From positions 38,269 to 102,268 of the forward strand of contig JAQTMZ010000008.1 of NCBI GenBank assembly GCA_028714075.1: a stretch of DNA of 64,000 nucleotides. Reading direction: 5' to 3'. The position numbers and the translations under genes are program-made. The notes beneath the pieces were generated by a model. The model saw nothing but the letters and a program-made list of their open reading frames with translations. It made no database searches and was not told where the DNA came from. Position 1 is the first letter of the stretch. Each line of letters begins with the position of its first letter. Positions 43,343 to 51,566 of the stretch are shown piece by piece. This stretch comes from Gallionella sp. Lineage in GTDB: Bacteria; Pseudomonadota; Gammaproteobacteria; Burkholderiales; Gallionellaceae.

Positions 43343-43379
43343 CCTCCTCTCCCGCTTGCGGAGAGGATTGAGGAGAGGG
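43343..43379. repeat. REP-like palindrome upstream of the hydrolase gene
   Basis: CCTCCTCTCCCGCTTGCGGA followed by GAGGATTGAGGAGAGG is approximately the reverse complement of the unit at 23793-23836 and of the nnrD insertion at 55991-56034. It ends 43 bases before the hydrolase start. Confidence 0.85.
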
Positions 43380-43421
43380 AAATGGGAAGCAACGCCAGCA
43401 TCTTGTTCAAAAGGGGATCAT

Positions 43422-44570
43422 ATGACCGAACACACACTCTACTTCGCCACCAACCGCAACCATGTTGGCGAAGACCGCTGGCATCCGGATTCGTACGGCA
43501 CAAAATTCAGCAACGATGGAATGGAGAACCTTCGCTTCGGCGTAGTGACCGTAACCGCGGATGAAAAAACCGTCGAACAGCACCTGAAAGCCAAAATTGA
43601 AGGCTGCGGGGTTGGCGACGGCGAAAGCCTCGGAAAGCATTTAGCGGCCTGTGCCCAAAATGCAAAAATTACCGCCTACGAAGAAACCATCGGCAACCAC
43701 GTAGCCGACACCGCTCAAAAGGAAGCCAAGTTCGGCTCGCGAGCCATGTTCTCGGACGTGCAGACCGCTATGGAAAATAGCAGCGACGTACTCCTGTACA
43801 TACATGGCTTCAACGTATCATGGCATGAGGCCGTGGGATCGGCATTGGCGCTGCAAATCATGCTGCGAAACGCCCCCACCCAAGACCCCACGCAAAATGT
43901 AGCCGTCATATTATTCACCTGGCCATCCGACGGAATGGCATTGCCTTGGGCATCGTACAAATCGGATCGCTCCGAGGCAACCGGCTCCGGCGCGGCAGTG
44001 GGGCGCGCATTCTTGAAAGCGCGCGACTTTCTCGCCGACCTGCGCGACCGCGCAAAAAAAGGAGGCAGCGAATTGTGCGGACAGGACATTCACTTGCTCT
44101 GCCACTCCATGGGCAATTTTCTGTTGCAAAGCGCCCTCGCACGAACCTTCGACCACACCCCCGGCAATACCCTGCCGCGAATCTTCGAGCATGTCTTCCT
44201 GTGCGCGCCGGATGTGGACGACACCGCGCTGGAATCCGGACAACCGTTGGAAAGAATCGCCCAGATCGCGCGCCATGTCTCGATCTACCACAACCGTGAA
44301 GACAAGGCGATGTGGGTATCGGATTTCACAAAGGGCAACCCGGAAAGACTGGGGCACACCGGAGCCGCGCGCCCGGCGCTGCTACATAACAAGGTTCATC
44401 AAATCGACTGCACCCCCGTCGTGGACGGATTCGTGGAGCACAGCTATTACCTCGCCGGAAACATCACCGCCGACATCCGCGCAAGCATCGATGGCTGGGA
44501 ACAGGATGATCTTAAGCGGCAGCGAATTCGCAACCCGACGCTGAATAATGTTTGGGCAATGAGGAAGTAA
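43422..44570 (+). CDS. DUF900-type alpha/beta hydrolase
   Basis: A 382-residue cytosolic protein with no signal peptide. The alpha/beta-hydrolase core shows the oxyanion region LLYIHGFNVSWHEAVGSALA (about 125-144), the nucleophile elbow LCHSMGNFLLQSAL (Ser near residue 228), the acid region VFLCAPDVDDTALE and a late His in GFVEHSYY. This matches DUF900-family serine hydrolases with unknown substrates. ATG 43422 has an AAGGGG site. The gene stands alone, 100 bases before the Rad50-like ATPase gene; whether they work together is unknown. Confidence 0.82.
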   Translation: MTEHTLYFATNRNHVGEDRWHPDSYGTKFSNDGMENLRFGVVTVTADEKTVEQHLKAKIEGCGVGDGESLGKHLAACAQNAKITAYEETIGNHVADTAQKEAKFGSRAMFSDVQTAMENSSDVLLYIHGFNVSWHEAVGSALALQIMLRNAPTQDPTQNVAVILFTWPSDGMALPWASYKSDRSEATGSGAAVGRAFLKARDFLADLRDRAKKGGSELCGQDIHLLCHSMGNFLLQSALARTFDHTPGNTLPRIFEHVFLCAPDVDDTALESGQPLERIAQIARHVSIYHNREDKAMWVSDFTKGNPERLGHTGAARPALLHNKVHQIDCTPVVDGFVEHSYYLAGNITADIRASIDGWEQDDLKRQRIRNPTLNNVWAMRK

Positions 44571-44612
44571 TTTAGTGAATCGTGGAATTGCTCTGTTTGA
44601 TCTAAAACGGTA

Positions 44613-44625
44613 GCGATGCTGACCC
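44613..44625. repeat. Left copy of a 13-bp inverted repeat flanking the Rad50-like gene
   Basis: GCGATGCTGACCC lies 45 bases before the ATG; its exact reverse complement GGGTCAGCATCGC is at 47313-47325, two bases after the stop codon. The pair brackets the gene. Confidence 0.85.
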
Positions 44626-44670
44626 TAATAGTTCCTAGCCGCCTTAATCCACAATAATGATCGGTCTACC

Positions 44671-47310
44671 ATGTCGAAAGCACTTTCAGAATTCAAGAAA
44701 TTCTTGAGTAAAAAGCAGGGCAGTTTTACCGAGTACGAGAAGAAACTTTCACGTCTCGTATTGGATAATTTCGACCGGGTGGCGGCTACAAGCAACGCCG
44801 TTGGTCAACGAGGGAAGCTGATTGCGAAACTAATAAGCAATGCTGGCGATTCTGCATCTAGCGACCTCAATATTGCAATCGATACCGTTTCAAATGATTC
44901 AAACAAAATTACCCGCCTTTCAAGCATTAAGGTTCAAAACTTTCGCGGGTTTTCTAATGAACAAACTCTTGAGTTCAAAAATCCGTACACATTCATCTAT
45001 GGGCCAAATGGAACCGGAAAATCCAGCTTATGCGAAGCTCTAGAATACAGCTTGCTCGGCTCAATCAACGAAGCAGAGGCCAAAAGAATAGATATCGCCG
45101 CCTACATTAAGAATGCCATAACCAAGAAATCTAACAACCCAATTTTGACGGGAACAACTGCGGAAGGTAAAGATGTTGTCGTACACGCAGACCCAAATAG
45201 TTACGAGTTTTGCTTCATCGAGAAAAACCGAATCGATGGTTTTGCGCGCGTCGCAGCAAATACCGCACAAGCTCAACAAACAAGATTGGCAGCTCTTTTC
45301 GGGCTAGAAGAATTCAATGGTTTCGCCACCCAATTCAATGACAATTTCGATAATTATTTAGATTGTACGGGCAAGAAATCCAAAGAGCTCGCCGACAAGG
45401 AAAAACAAATCGCGGGACACAAAATCATTCTGTTGCAACTTCCAGAAAAAGAAAAAGCAGTTAAAGCTAGGCAAGAAACAATTTTGCTTAAATTCCATTC
45501 TTGCAAAACGTTAGATGATATAAAAACACACATTTCAGGAATCGATGGAAATGGTGGCCTCGCGAAAAAGAATAATACGGAAATAGGGAGGCTTGCTAAT
45601 TTAAAACTGGCAGTTGATCCTGGTATCGACGCAATCTTAATGGAGTCGAAAAACCTGTTTGATCTTATTCAGGAACGTAGATCAGCACGACAATTCCTTT
45701 CAAACTATAAAGATCAATTATCTTTGGGCGATCTGTACTCTGCCATATTGAAGAATCGAGATAAGTACGAAAATAAATGCCCAGCTTGCGAATCCACGTT
45801 GTATCAGGGTGACAAGCTGATCGTCCCAGTTGACCCGTATCAAAACGCTACTGAAAATCTCAAACAATTCGACGAAGCGATAAAGAAAGAGGCGCGCATA
45901 ACGGAGATTTCAGAATTGCTGAACAATGGCTGGTCGCCACTAAGTATAAAGATTGCTAACTGCTTACCGGTCGCCACCTCGATTAATTTTCAACACACAC
46001 CAGAGCTTGAAAGCCTTAATGTTGCTTGCGCTAGTGTGGGCGATGCTAATAGCTTGGAAGCCGCGCTAAATCTTATCTCTGTCCAGCCTGAACAACTGAC
46101 CACCTTAAAAGCAGCAATCGTTGTTTTCAACCAGCAGATTGAGAAATCAAAAGCAGAAATAAAAAAACTTGAAAGCGAAAATGTCGCATTGAGCAAAAAT
46201 CTCGAAGAGATAATATCTATAGACACAACCATCAAGGCAAATATTACAAGTGCCGCCACTGCAAACTCTGCAATCGAAAAATTCAAAACGGAAAATGAAA
46301 CGTTAATTAAGCAAGTCGAGCAGGAGAAGCCAATAGTTGCGCGCAACATAAAGTTCCTATCAGCATACGAAAGTTTTCGTGAAAAATTATTACAGTACAA
46401 CAGCAACCTTCCTCTGAGTCTCGCCGCCGACTTAAATGAAAAAACACTTAAATTTTACAACGCAATCAATCGGTATGATCACGTTTCAGATCAATTGAAA
46501 TCACTCACTTTGCCAACTTCACCCGGGATGAAAATTGAAATTGAATTTGAAATCGGGCAGAAATGCGATGCCTTGCAAATTCTGAGTGAAGGGCATATTC
46601 GTTGCATGGGACTCGCAATCTTATTGTCAAAAATAGTTCGAGACGATCTGCCGTTCCTGATTTTTGATGACGTTGTAAACTCTATCGATGACGAGCATCG
46701 AAGCGGAATCGTTGAGCTGATATTAGGCAATGATGGCATCAAAAATAGGCAACTAATCATCACAACGCACGGCGAGGATTTCGTAAAGCGCCTTGAAAAC
46801 CACATACCGAAGATGGTTTATGGCAAGACAGTTAGCAGGATAGATTTTCTCGTGCCAATCGAAGCAAAAAAAATTCTTGTGAAATTAGACTCGCCGCGTC
46901 ATTACTTGACTATTGCAGAGCAAAGTTTTCAAGATGGGAAAATGCGCGACTGTTTGAGCTATGTGCGTAAGTCATTTGAAGAACTACTCAATCGCCTCTG
47001 GAAGAAAATTGCCATTAAAAGCCATACTGCTCAGATACAAGTTGCAATGCGTGCGCCCAACGGTTCGCCGGATTTAATGAGCATTGCTGTCGGGCTAAAT
47101 GGTTTTCTATCGAAAAAGGAAGTCTCAGTTTTTCAGAACGTAAGGCCATTGCTAGAGAAAATGATTGGCAAAGAGTGTACTCACCCCGTTGAGTGGAGCC
47201 ATCTAAACAAAGGGACGCATGAGGGAGATAAAATTGAAGAATTTGATTCAGTAATAGTTAAAGAGATGCTCTGCCTCGTAATGGAAATTGAGGTTGCAAT
47301 AGCAAGTTAA
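44671..47310 (+). CDS. Rad50/SMC-like AAA ATPase with zinc hook and possible HEPN-like C-terminus
   Basis: An 879-residue protein with an ABC/SMC ATPase split by coiled coil. The N-terminal half has KVQNFRGFSNEQTLEFKNPY and Walker A IYGPNGTGKSSL (about 111-120). Coiled coil flanks a CPAC zinc-hook-like motif (about 370). The distal half has signature LSEGHIRCMGLAILLSK (about 636) and Walker B LPFLIFDDVVNSIDDEH (about 660). Residues about 740-879 form an extra helical domain (SYVRKSFEELLNRLWKKI, then WSHLNKGTHEGDKIEEFDS), which resembles HEPN/DUF4145-type tails. The layout recalls RloC, a Rad50-like anticodon nuclease, but I cannot confirm nuclease residues. It is AT-rich with codon use unlike its neighbours and is bounded by 13-bp inverted repeats, so it is probably acquired, with a phage-defence role likely but inferred. 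Confidence 0.82.
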   Translation: MSKALSEFKKFLSKKQGSFTEYEKKLSRLVLDNFDRVAATSNAVGQRGKLIAKLISNAGDSASSDLNIAIDTVSNDSNKITRLSSIKVQNFRGFSNEQTLEFKNPYTFIYGPNGTGKSSLCEALEYSLLGSINEAEAKRIDIAAYIKNAITKKSNNPILTGTTAEGKDVVVHADPNSYEFCFIEKNRIDGFARVAANTAQAQQTRLAALFGLEEFNGFATQFNDNFDNYLDCTGKKSKELADKEKQIAGHKIILLQLPEKEKAVKARQETILLKFHSCKTLDDIKTHISGIDGNGGLAKKNNTEIGRLANLKLAVDPGIDAILMESKNLFDLIQERRSARQFLSNYKDQLSLGDLYSAILKNRDKYENKCPACESTLYQGDKLIVPVDPYQNATENLKQFDEAIKKEARITEISELLNNGWSPLSIKIANCLPVATSINFQHTPELESLNVACASVGDANSLEAALNLISVQPEQLTTLKAAIVVFNQQIEKSKAEIKKLESENVALSKNLEEIISIDTTIKANITSAATANSAIEKFKTENETLIKQVEQEKPIVARNIKFLSAYESFREKLLQYNSNLPLSLAADLNEKTLKFYNAINRYDHVSDQLKSLTLPTSPGMKIEIEFEIGQKCDALQILSEGHIRCMGLAILLSKIVRDDLPFLIFDDVVNSIDDEHRSGIVELILGNDGIKNRQLIITTHGEDFVKRLENHIPKMVYGKTVSRIDFLVPIEAKKILVKLDSPRHYLTIAEQSFQDGKMRDCLSYVRKSFEELLNRLWKKIAIKSHTAQIQVAMRAPNGSPDLMSIAVGLNGFLSKKEVSVFQNVRPLLEKMIGKECTHPVEWSHLNKGTHEGDKIEEFDSVIVKEMLCLVMEIEVAIAS

Positions 47311-47312
47311 AG

Positions 47313-47325
47313 GGGTCAGCATCGC
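47313..47325. repeat. Right copy of the 13-bp inverted repeat
   Basis: GGGTCAGCATCGC, reverse complement of 44613-44625, followed by an ATTATTTTTTGCGG tract. A degenerate relative of the same text (GGTAGCATCGTAATATTTTT) occurs near 48343, so this may be one of a dispersed family. Confidence 0.8.
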
Positions 47326-47398
47326 ATTATTTTTTGCGGAAGTGAAATAAAAGAGAGTTTCAGAAAAACAAACCGAAGCTGATCCTTTAGCCACTCCA

Positions 47399-48103
47399 CT
47401 AACCAGCCAACCCCACATAAACATTCTGCACGTCATCATCCGCATCAATCGCTTCCAGAAACGCTTCCACTTCTTCGCGCTCGGCATCATTGCCGAGCGT
47501 GACGGGATTCTTCGGGCGATAGCCCAGCTGGGCGGAGATGACGGTGAAGCCTTGTGCCGGCAAGGCGCGGCACACGGCATCCAGATCGGTGACATCGGTG
47601 ATGAACAGGGTTGCGCCTTCATCTGCCGGTTCAAAGTCCTGCGCGCCGGCTTCGATGGCGGCGACTTCTGCATCGGTTTCCTTGGAGTTCGGCGTGGCTT
47701 CGATCATGCCGACGTAGTTGAAGTCCCACGAGACGGAGCCTTCTGCGCCGAGCTGTCCTTTGCGGAACAGTACGCGCATGCTGGACATGGTGCGGTTGAT
47801 GTTGTCGGACAGGCATTCGACGATCACGGGAACGCGGTGCGGCGCGAAACCTTCGTAGACGAGGCGTTCCAGGTTCGCGCCTCCGTCGAGCAGGCCCGCG
47901 CCTTTCTTGATCGCGCGCTCCAGCGTTTCACGCGGCATGGAGGCCTTCTTGGCTTGCTCGACCACGAGGCGCAAGCGCGAGTTCGAGTCCGGATCGGCTC
48001 CGCCGCGCGCGGCGACCGTGATTTCTTTGCACAGCTTGCCGAAAATCTTGCCCTTTACGTTCGCTGCGATTTCTTTATGCCTTGCTTTCCACTGTGCGCC
48101 CAT
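47399..48103 (-). CDS. YebC/PmpR-family DNA-binding regulator
   Basis: A 234-residue cytosolic protein of the YebC/TACO1 family. It has the N-terminal [20 protein letters not shown] with the conserved KEI pattern, [35 protein letters not shown] and [19 protein letters not shown]. The family acts as transcription regulators or translation factors easing ribosome stalling; this copy looks closer to the YeeN subgroup. It is a single gene with no partner nearby, oriented toward the Rad50-like gene. Confidence 0.92.
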   Translation of the reverse strand: MGAQWKARHKEIAANVKGKIFGKLCKEITVAARGGADPDSNSRLRLVVEQAKKASMPRETLERAIKKGAGLLDGGANLERLVYEGFAPHRVPVIVECLSDNINRTMSSMRVLFRKGQLGAEGSVSWDFNYVGMIEATPNSKETDAEVAAIEAGAQDFEPADEGATLFITDVTDLDAVCRALPAQGFTVISAQLGYRPKNPVTLGNDAEREEVEAFLEAIDADDDVQNVYVGLAG

Positions 48104-48417
48104 AGTTATTCTCTGGTTGGTTTATACAAAAATTTCAGGGAGCGTATCTTGCCCTAAGTATGGGGATGCAACAATCTCGAATGTGATTTTCTGAAGAACC
48201 TTGCGCGAATTATTGAGTTTTACATAAATTGAAGACAGCGAGCAAAACCAAAAAATTCGTCATTCCGGCAAAGGTGCGGTAGGCCTGCATCACGCTGCTT
48301 GCATTGCAGTTGCCGGTCTTTTGTAGCAGTATGTAAAAAAGGTAGCATCGTAATATTTTTGCTGGCGCTGGCCCCATTATTTTCAGGCGCCACGAACAGG
48401 CTCTATGAAATAGGATT
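48104..48417. other. Divergent gap with a gene relic
   Basis: This 314-base gap separates the YebC-family gene from the LpxR-like gene. Bases about 48275-48330 are a relic of the 3' part of the gene at 49581-50909. The rest is AT-rich and should hold the two promoters; I see no other feature. Confidence 0.7.
48275..48330 (-). pseudogene. Relic of a paralogue of the 49581-50909 gene
   Basis: GCCTGCATCACGCTGCTTGC followed by ATTG is identical to bases in 49828-49851. Translated on the minus strand it reads LLQKTGNCNASSVMQAYRTF, matching LLQKISDYNASSVMQAFRNF of the intact protein. The remaining coding sequence is gone. Confidence 0.75.
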
Positions 48418-49473
48418 ATGAAAGAATATCTGAGGATTTTTGCGGTACTGGCTTCGGTTTTTATTATGCTTTTTCCCGCTTGTGCCAATGCGGTTGATGA
48501 GGAAAGCAATTGCGGCAATGCCGGGAAGTCACCCAAGCGTCTCAACCGCCTGACGGTTTATTTCGAGAATGATCTTTTTATTGGAACCGACAGTGACTAC
48601 ACCAATGGCGTCAAGCTTTCCTGGGTATCCGATAAACTGGCCGATTATTCCGATAAAAATGTTCCAAAGCATGTGTGCGCCTTAAACTCCTTGTATTCAG
48701 GCATAAGAGAGGCGTTGCATTCAGAACCGGCAGGCGCTTCCAAAAACATGGTCGTTTCATTCGGGCAAGCCATGTATACCCCGCAAAATTCGTCCATCAG
48801 GAATTTAATTCTCAACGACCGCCCATACGCCGGCTGGCTCTACCTTGGGGTAGGCTACATTGACCGCACCGAGGACGTGATGGATAGCCTCGATATCAAT
48901 CTGGGGGTTGTCGGCCCGGCTGCATTGGCGAAACAGGCGCAGGATACTATCCATGACTGGCGCACTCTTCCACGCTTTAACGGCTGGGATAATCAACTCA
49001 AGAATGAACCGGGGATTCAGGTTGTCAAAGAGCGCAAATGGAAAGTGAGCGACCGAAAATACATGGACTTTATCCCGCACGCGGGAATGAGCGTCGGAAA
49101 CGTGAAAACATACTTGAATTCAGGATTCGAGTTTCGTGTCGGCAAAATTCCGGATGACTTCGGCACTTCTTCAATCCGCCCCGGAAGCGATAGCATCCCT
49201 CCAGCCCGGAGCAAGGATGTCACGGTGCATCTTTTTGTTTCAGCCGACGGCAGGATGGTTTTCAGGGATATTTTTCTGGACGGCAATACCTTCGCGCATA
49301 GCCACAGCGTTACGAAAAAAACCTTCACCGGAGATATTGCAGGTGGTATAGCTATCCAGCTATATGATGCGAAAATTACCGTTTCAAGAAACCGCACCAG
49401 CAGGGAATTTACCACGCAAACTGCGGCCCATGGCTTCGGGGCAATGACGGCAAGTTTGTGTTTCGATTGGTAG
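48418..49473 (+). CDS. LpxR-family outer-membrane lipid A deacylase-like protein (DUF2219)
   Basis: A 351-residue exported protein with a signal peptide (residues 1-25, ending CANA). The LpxR/DUF2219 pattern is present: LTVYFENDLFIGTDSDYTNG (about 45-64), LNDRPYAGWLYLGVGYIDR, and alternating beta strands ending in an aromatic residue (SLCFDW). LpxR removes the 3'-acyloxyacyl chain from lipid A. Family members outside enterics are diverse, so activity is inferred. A GTAGGG/CCCTAC inverted repeat follows the stop (49470-49512). Confidence 0.85.
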   Translation: MKEYLRIFAVLASVFIMLFPACANAVDEESNCGNAGKSPKRLNRLTVYFENDLFIGTDSDYTNGVKLSWVSDKLADYSDKNVPKHVCALNSLYSGIREALHSEPAGASKNMVVSFGQAMYTPQNSSIRNLILNDRPYAGWLYLGVGYIDRTEDVMDSLDINLGVVGPAALAKQAQDTIHDWRTLPRFNGWDNQLKNEPGIQVVKERKWKVSDRKYMDFIPHAGMSVGNVKTYLNSGFEFRVGKIPDDFGTSSIRPGSDSIPPARSKDVTVHLFVSADGRMVFRDIFLDGNTFAHSHSVTKKTFTGDIAGGIAIQLYDAKITVSRNRTSREFTTQTAAHGFGAMTASLCFDW

Positions 49474-49545
49474 GGTGCGCACCGGGGCACGGTTAAAAAA
49501 GGCGCCCCTACCTTTCCATGCCAAGCTCAGGCCGAACGGTTGGTG
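49471..49545. repeat. Inverted repeat and REP-like fragment after the LpxR-like gene
   Basis: GGTAGGGTGCGC and GCGCCCCTACC are inverted around a 20-base loop and may terminate the LpxR-like gene. A degenerate CCAAGCTCAGGCCGAACGG block of the dispersed family follows at about 49520-49540. Confidence 0.65.
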
Positions 49546-49580
49546 CTAGCCCATTAGGGCATTCCTGCCTGGAATCGGAA

Positions 49581-50909
49581 TTATTTGTGTAGCAAATTAA
49601 GCTGCTTCGCAATCACATCGTGATTGAGCCACAGCACCGGGGCGGATGGGTTGGAGGCCTCCATGAACATCAGCGGCCCGGTTCCTTCCAGCACCAGCGC
49701 GCTGAGGATGTCGGTCACCAGCGCCTTGCGGTCCTTGTGCATGTTGGTGATCTCTTCGGAGGTGCCGATCATCAGATCGGCCAGCTCGGCGGAGTTGTCC
49801 ATCGGCCAGGCTTCGAAATTGCGGAATGCCTGCATCACGCTGCTTGCATTGTAGTCGCTGATCTTCTGCAACAGCGCCTCGAGCGACATACCCTCCTGCA
49901 GCAGGTCGCGGCAGGCCTGCCACTGCGCGTCGGCCCAGGCTGCGCCGCCTTCCTTCTTGAGCGCCTTGAGCAACGGAAACAGCGACAGTTCGACGCCGAC
50001 AAAGATGTCGGAGGAGTTGGTGCGGATCTCCGGGCAATTGAACACCGTGGCCTTGATGCCCTGCGCCCAGGCGTCCCGCGCGACGCGCTCGAGGCGCATC
50101 TTGGCGTAGCCCTGGGTGTAGTTGGTGTAGGTCTGCCAGTGGTAGTCGCCATTAACAAGTATCTCGGTGCCGTGGTAGCCGTAGGCGGTGTAGCGCACCT
50201 GGCCGCCAGTCTTTTCCAGCCGCGCGCGGATCGCCGCGCTGCCTTCGATCAGATACTGGAAGGTGTTCGCGGTGACTTCGTCGAAATTCATCAGGCACAG
50301 TTTGCCGATGTCGCTGTCGAGCAGCGCACGCGAGGACATGAAGCGCTCGCCGCGCCCCTTGTAGATGCGGTTGGCAATGGCAAGAAACACCTTGACCTTG
50401 GGAATGCCGCCCGCCATCGTGTGGGCGAAGAAGGCGTTGCTGCCGTCCGCGATCATGCCGTCCAGCTCGGCCATCACTTTCGCGACGGAATCCGTGAAGC
50501 GCTTGACGCCGACCGCGCGGCATTTTTCGATCTGCTGCCAGTCGAGCTTGTCGTCCTGCCAGCTCTTGAGCGTCATGCCGCCGAGCAGATCGGTCGGGGT
50601 CGGTTCGCCTGCGGGGGCGTCCAGATCGAAGCCGGCCATCAGCGGCACGTTGATGATGCGCCCGCCCAGATTGGCCTCGGCGGTGGACAGCTCCTCGTCG
50701 GTCAGCGCGCGCAGCACATGGTTCTCGTCGCGGCGCCCGACGGTGATGCCGATGATCGTCATGCCCGCCTTGCGCGCCTCGTTCACCAGGCCGTTGGCGT
50801 AACCCCGCCCGAACAGTTCGCCGAACAGCACGAAGGTGTCGCCCTTGCGGAAGATGCTGTGCTGCGGAATATTTCTTAACGGAACTGGCAACGAGGCTGG
50901 TACGGTCAT
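49581..50909 (-). CDS. Conserved protein, possibly enoyl-ACP reductase FabMG family
   Basis: A 442-residue cytosolic protein. The N-terminus looks like a Rossmann nucleotide-binding start (TFVLFGELFGRGYANGLVNE, MTIIGITVGRRDENH); a mid-protein TMAGGIPKVKVFLAIANRIY and EGSAAIRARLEKTGG are highly conserved-looking. I recall this organisation from proteins annotated as FabMG-type enoyl-ACP reductases, but I cannot verify that here, so the name is tentative. It is single, on the minus strand, with a relic of its own 3' part at 48275-48330 suggesting a lost second copy. Confidence 0.5.
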   Translation of the reverse strand: MTVPASLPVPLRNIPQHSIFRKGDTFVLFGELFGRGYANGLVNEARKAGMTIIGITVGRRDENHVLRALTDEELSTAEANLGGRIINVPLMAGFDLDAPAGEPTPTDLLGGMTLKSWQDDKLDWQQIEKCRAVGVKRFTDSVAKVMAELDGMIADGSNAFFAHTMAGGIPKVKVFLAIANRIYKGRGERFMSSRALLDSDIGKLCLMNFDEVTANTFQYLIEGSAAIRARLEKTGGQVRYTAYGYHGTEILVNGDYHWQTYTNYTQGYAKMRLERVARDAWAQGIKATVFNCPEIRTNSSDIFVGVELSLFPLLKALKKEGGAAWADAQWQACRDLLQEGMSLEALLQKISDYNASSVMQAFRNFEAWPMDNSAELADLMIGTSEEITNMHKDRKALVTDILSALVLEGTGPLMFMEASNPSAPVLWLNHDVIAKQLNLLHK

Positions 50910-51011
50910 ATTAATATTCTCCGATTATTGATGTTGTTTTCAAACGCCGATTGGTTCGTATTTGCATCCTGTTAAAAGCCGCTCATCCAGTCTCCCCTTG
51001 CGGAGGGAGTA

Positions 51012-51551
51012 TTACACAGCAGGCCAATCCATTTCCACCCATCCGCAGTTGGCGATTTTACCGCGTGCGGCCTGTTCGGGGTCATCTGCCGTCAAAGCCA
51101 GTGCCGCGAGGATCGGGTTCTCGTGGGATACGGCCATTATTATTCCATCCGGGTGGCGTGCGGCAACTTCATCCATGAAGCCGCGCAGGCGCTCCATCTG
51201 CTCCAGAAACGATTCGCCATGTTCCGGTCTGGTGCGCAACGGGTCGGTGCGCACCAGGTCGTGAAACGCTTCCACCGGCAGGCCATCCATGCCGGTCTGG
51301 CGCTCGTTGATGCGCGCATCTATCAGCAGCGGGCAGGCATGGTGGCGCAGCAGAATCTTCGCGGTCTGCTGCGCGCGCGGGAATTCCGAAGCATAGGCAT
51401 GGGTGAAGCGTACCGCGCGCAATTCATCCGATGCGGCCCCGGCCTGCGCCCTGCCGCACCCGGTCAGGTTTACAGGCCGGGCAGGATCATCGTTGATACG
51501 GTGGGCGACATTCGCTTCGCTTTCGCCGTGGCGGATCAGAAATATTTTCAT
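51012..51551 (-). CDS. Histidine phosphatase family protein
   Basis: A 179-residue phosphoglycerate-mutase-like enzyme. The catalytic RHG is near the start (IFLIRHGESEANVAHR), with later Glu in RINERQTGMDG and the second His in VSHENPILAALAL. The substrate is not identifiable; family members dephosphorylate sugars, nucleotides or phosphoproteins. It starts 15 bases after the purL stop on the same strand, so it may share the purL transcript. Confidence 0.9.
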   Translation of the reverse strand: MKIFLIRHGESEANVAHRINDDPARPVNLTGCGRAQAGAASDELRAVRFTHAYASEFPRAQQTAKILLRHHACPLLIDARINERQTGMDGLPVEAFHDLVRTDPLRTRPEHGESFLEQMERLRGFMDEVAARHPDGIIMAVSHENPILAALALTADDPEQAARGKIANCGWVEMDWPAV

Positions 51552-51566
51552 GCTACAAGCGAAAGA

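Larger units (their letters stand above)
42984..43421. other. Repeat-rich intergenic region
   Basis: This 438-base gap between divergent djlA and the hydrolase gene holds no gene. It contains a REP-like TTCGTGGTGAGCCTGTCGAA copy (43011-43035), a near-perfect palindrome TAGGGGCGTATG / CATACGCCCTA (43114-43137), four tandem CCCTAG units (43133-43156), and a CTCTCCCGCTTGCGGAGAG hairpin unit (43343-43379). The promoter of the hydrolase gene must lie among or after these. Confidence 0.75.

Noticed and set aside
49620..50879. A 419-codon plus-strand frame antisense to the gene at 49581
   Set aside because: Complementary-frame shadow with no motif; the minus-strand protein has conserved-looking segments.
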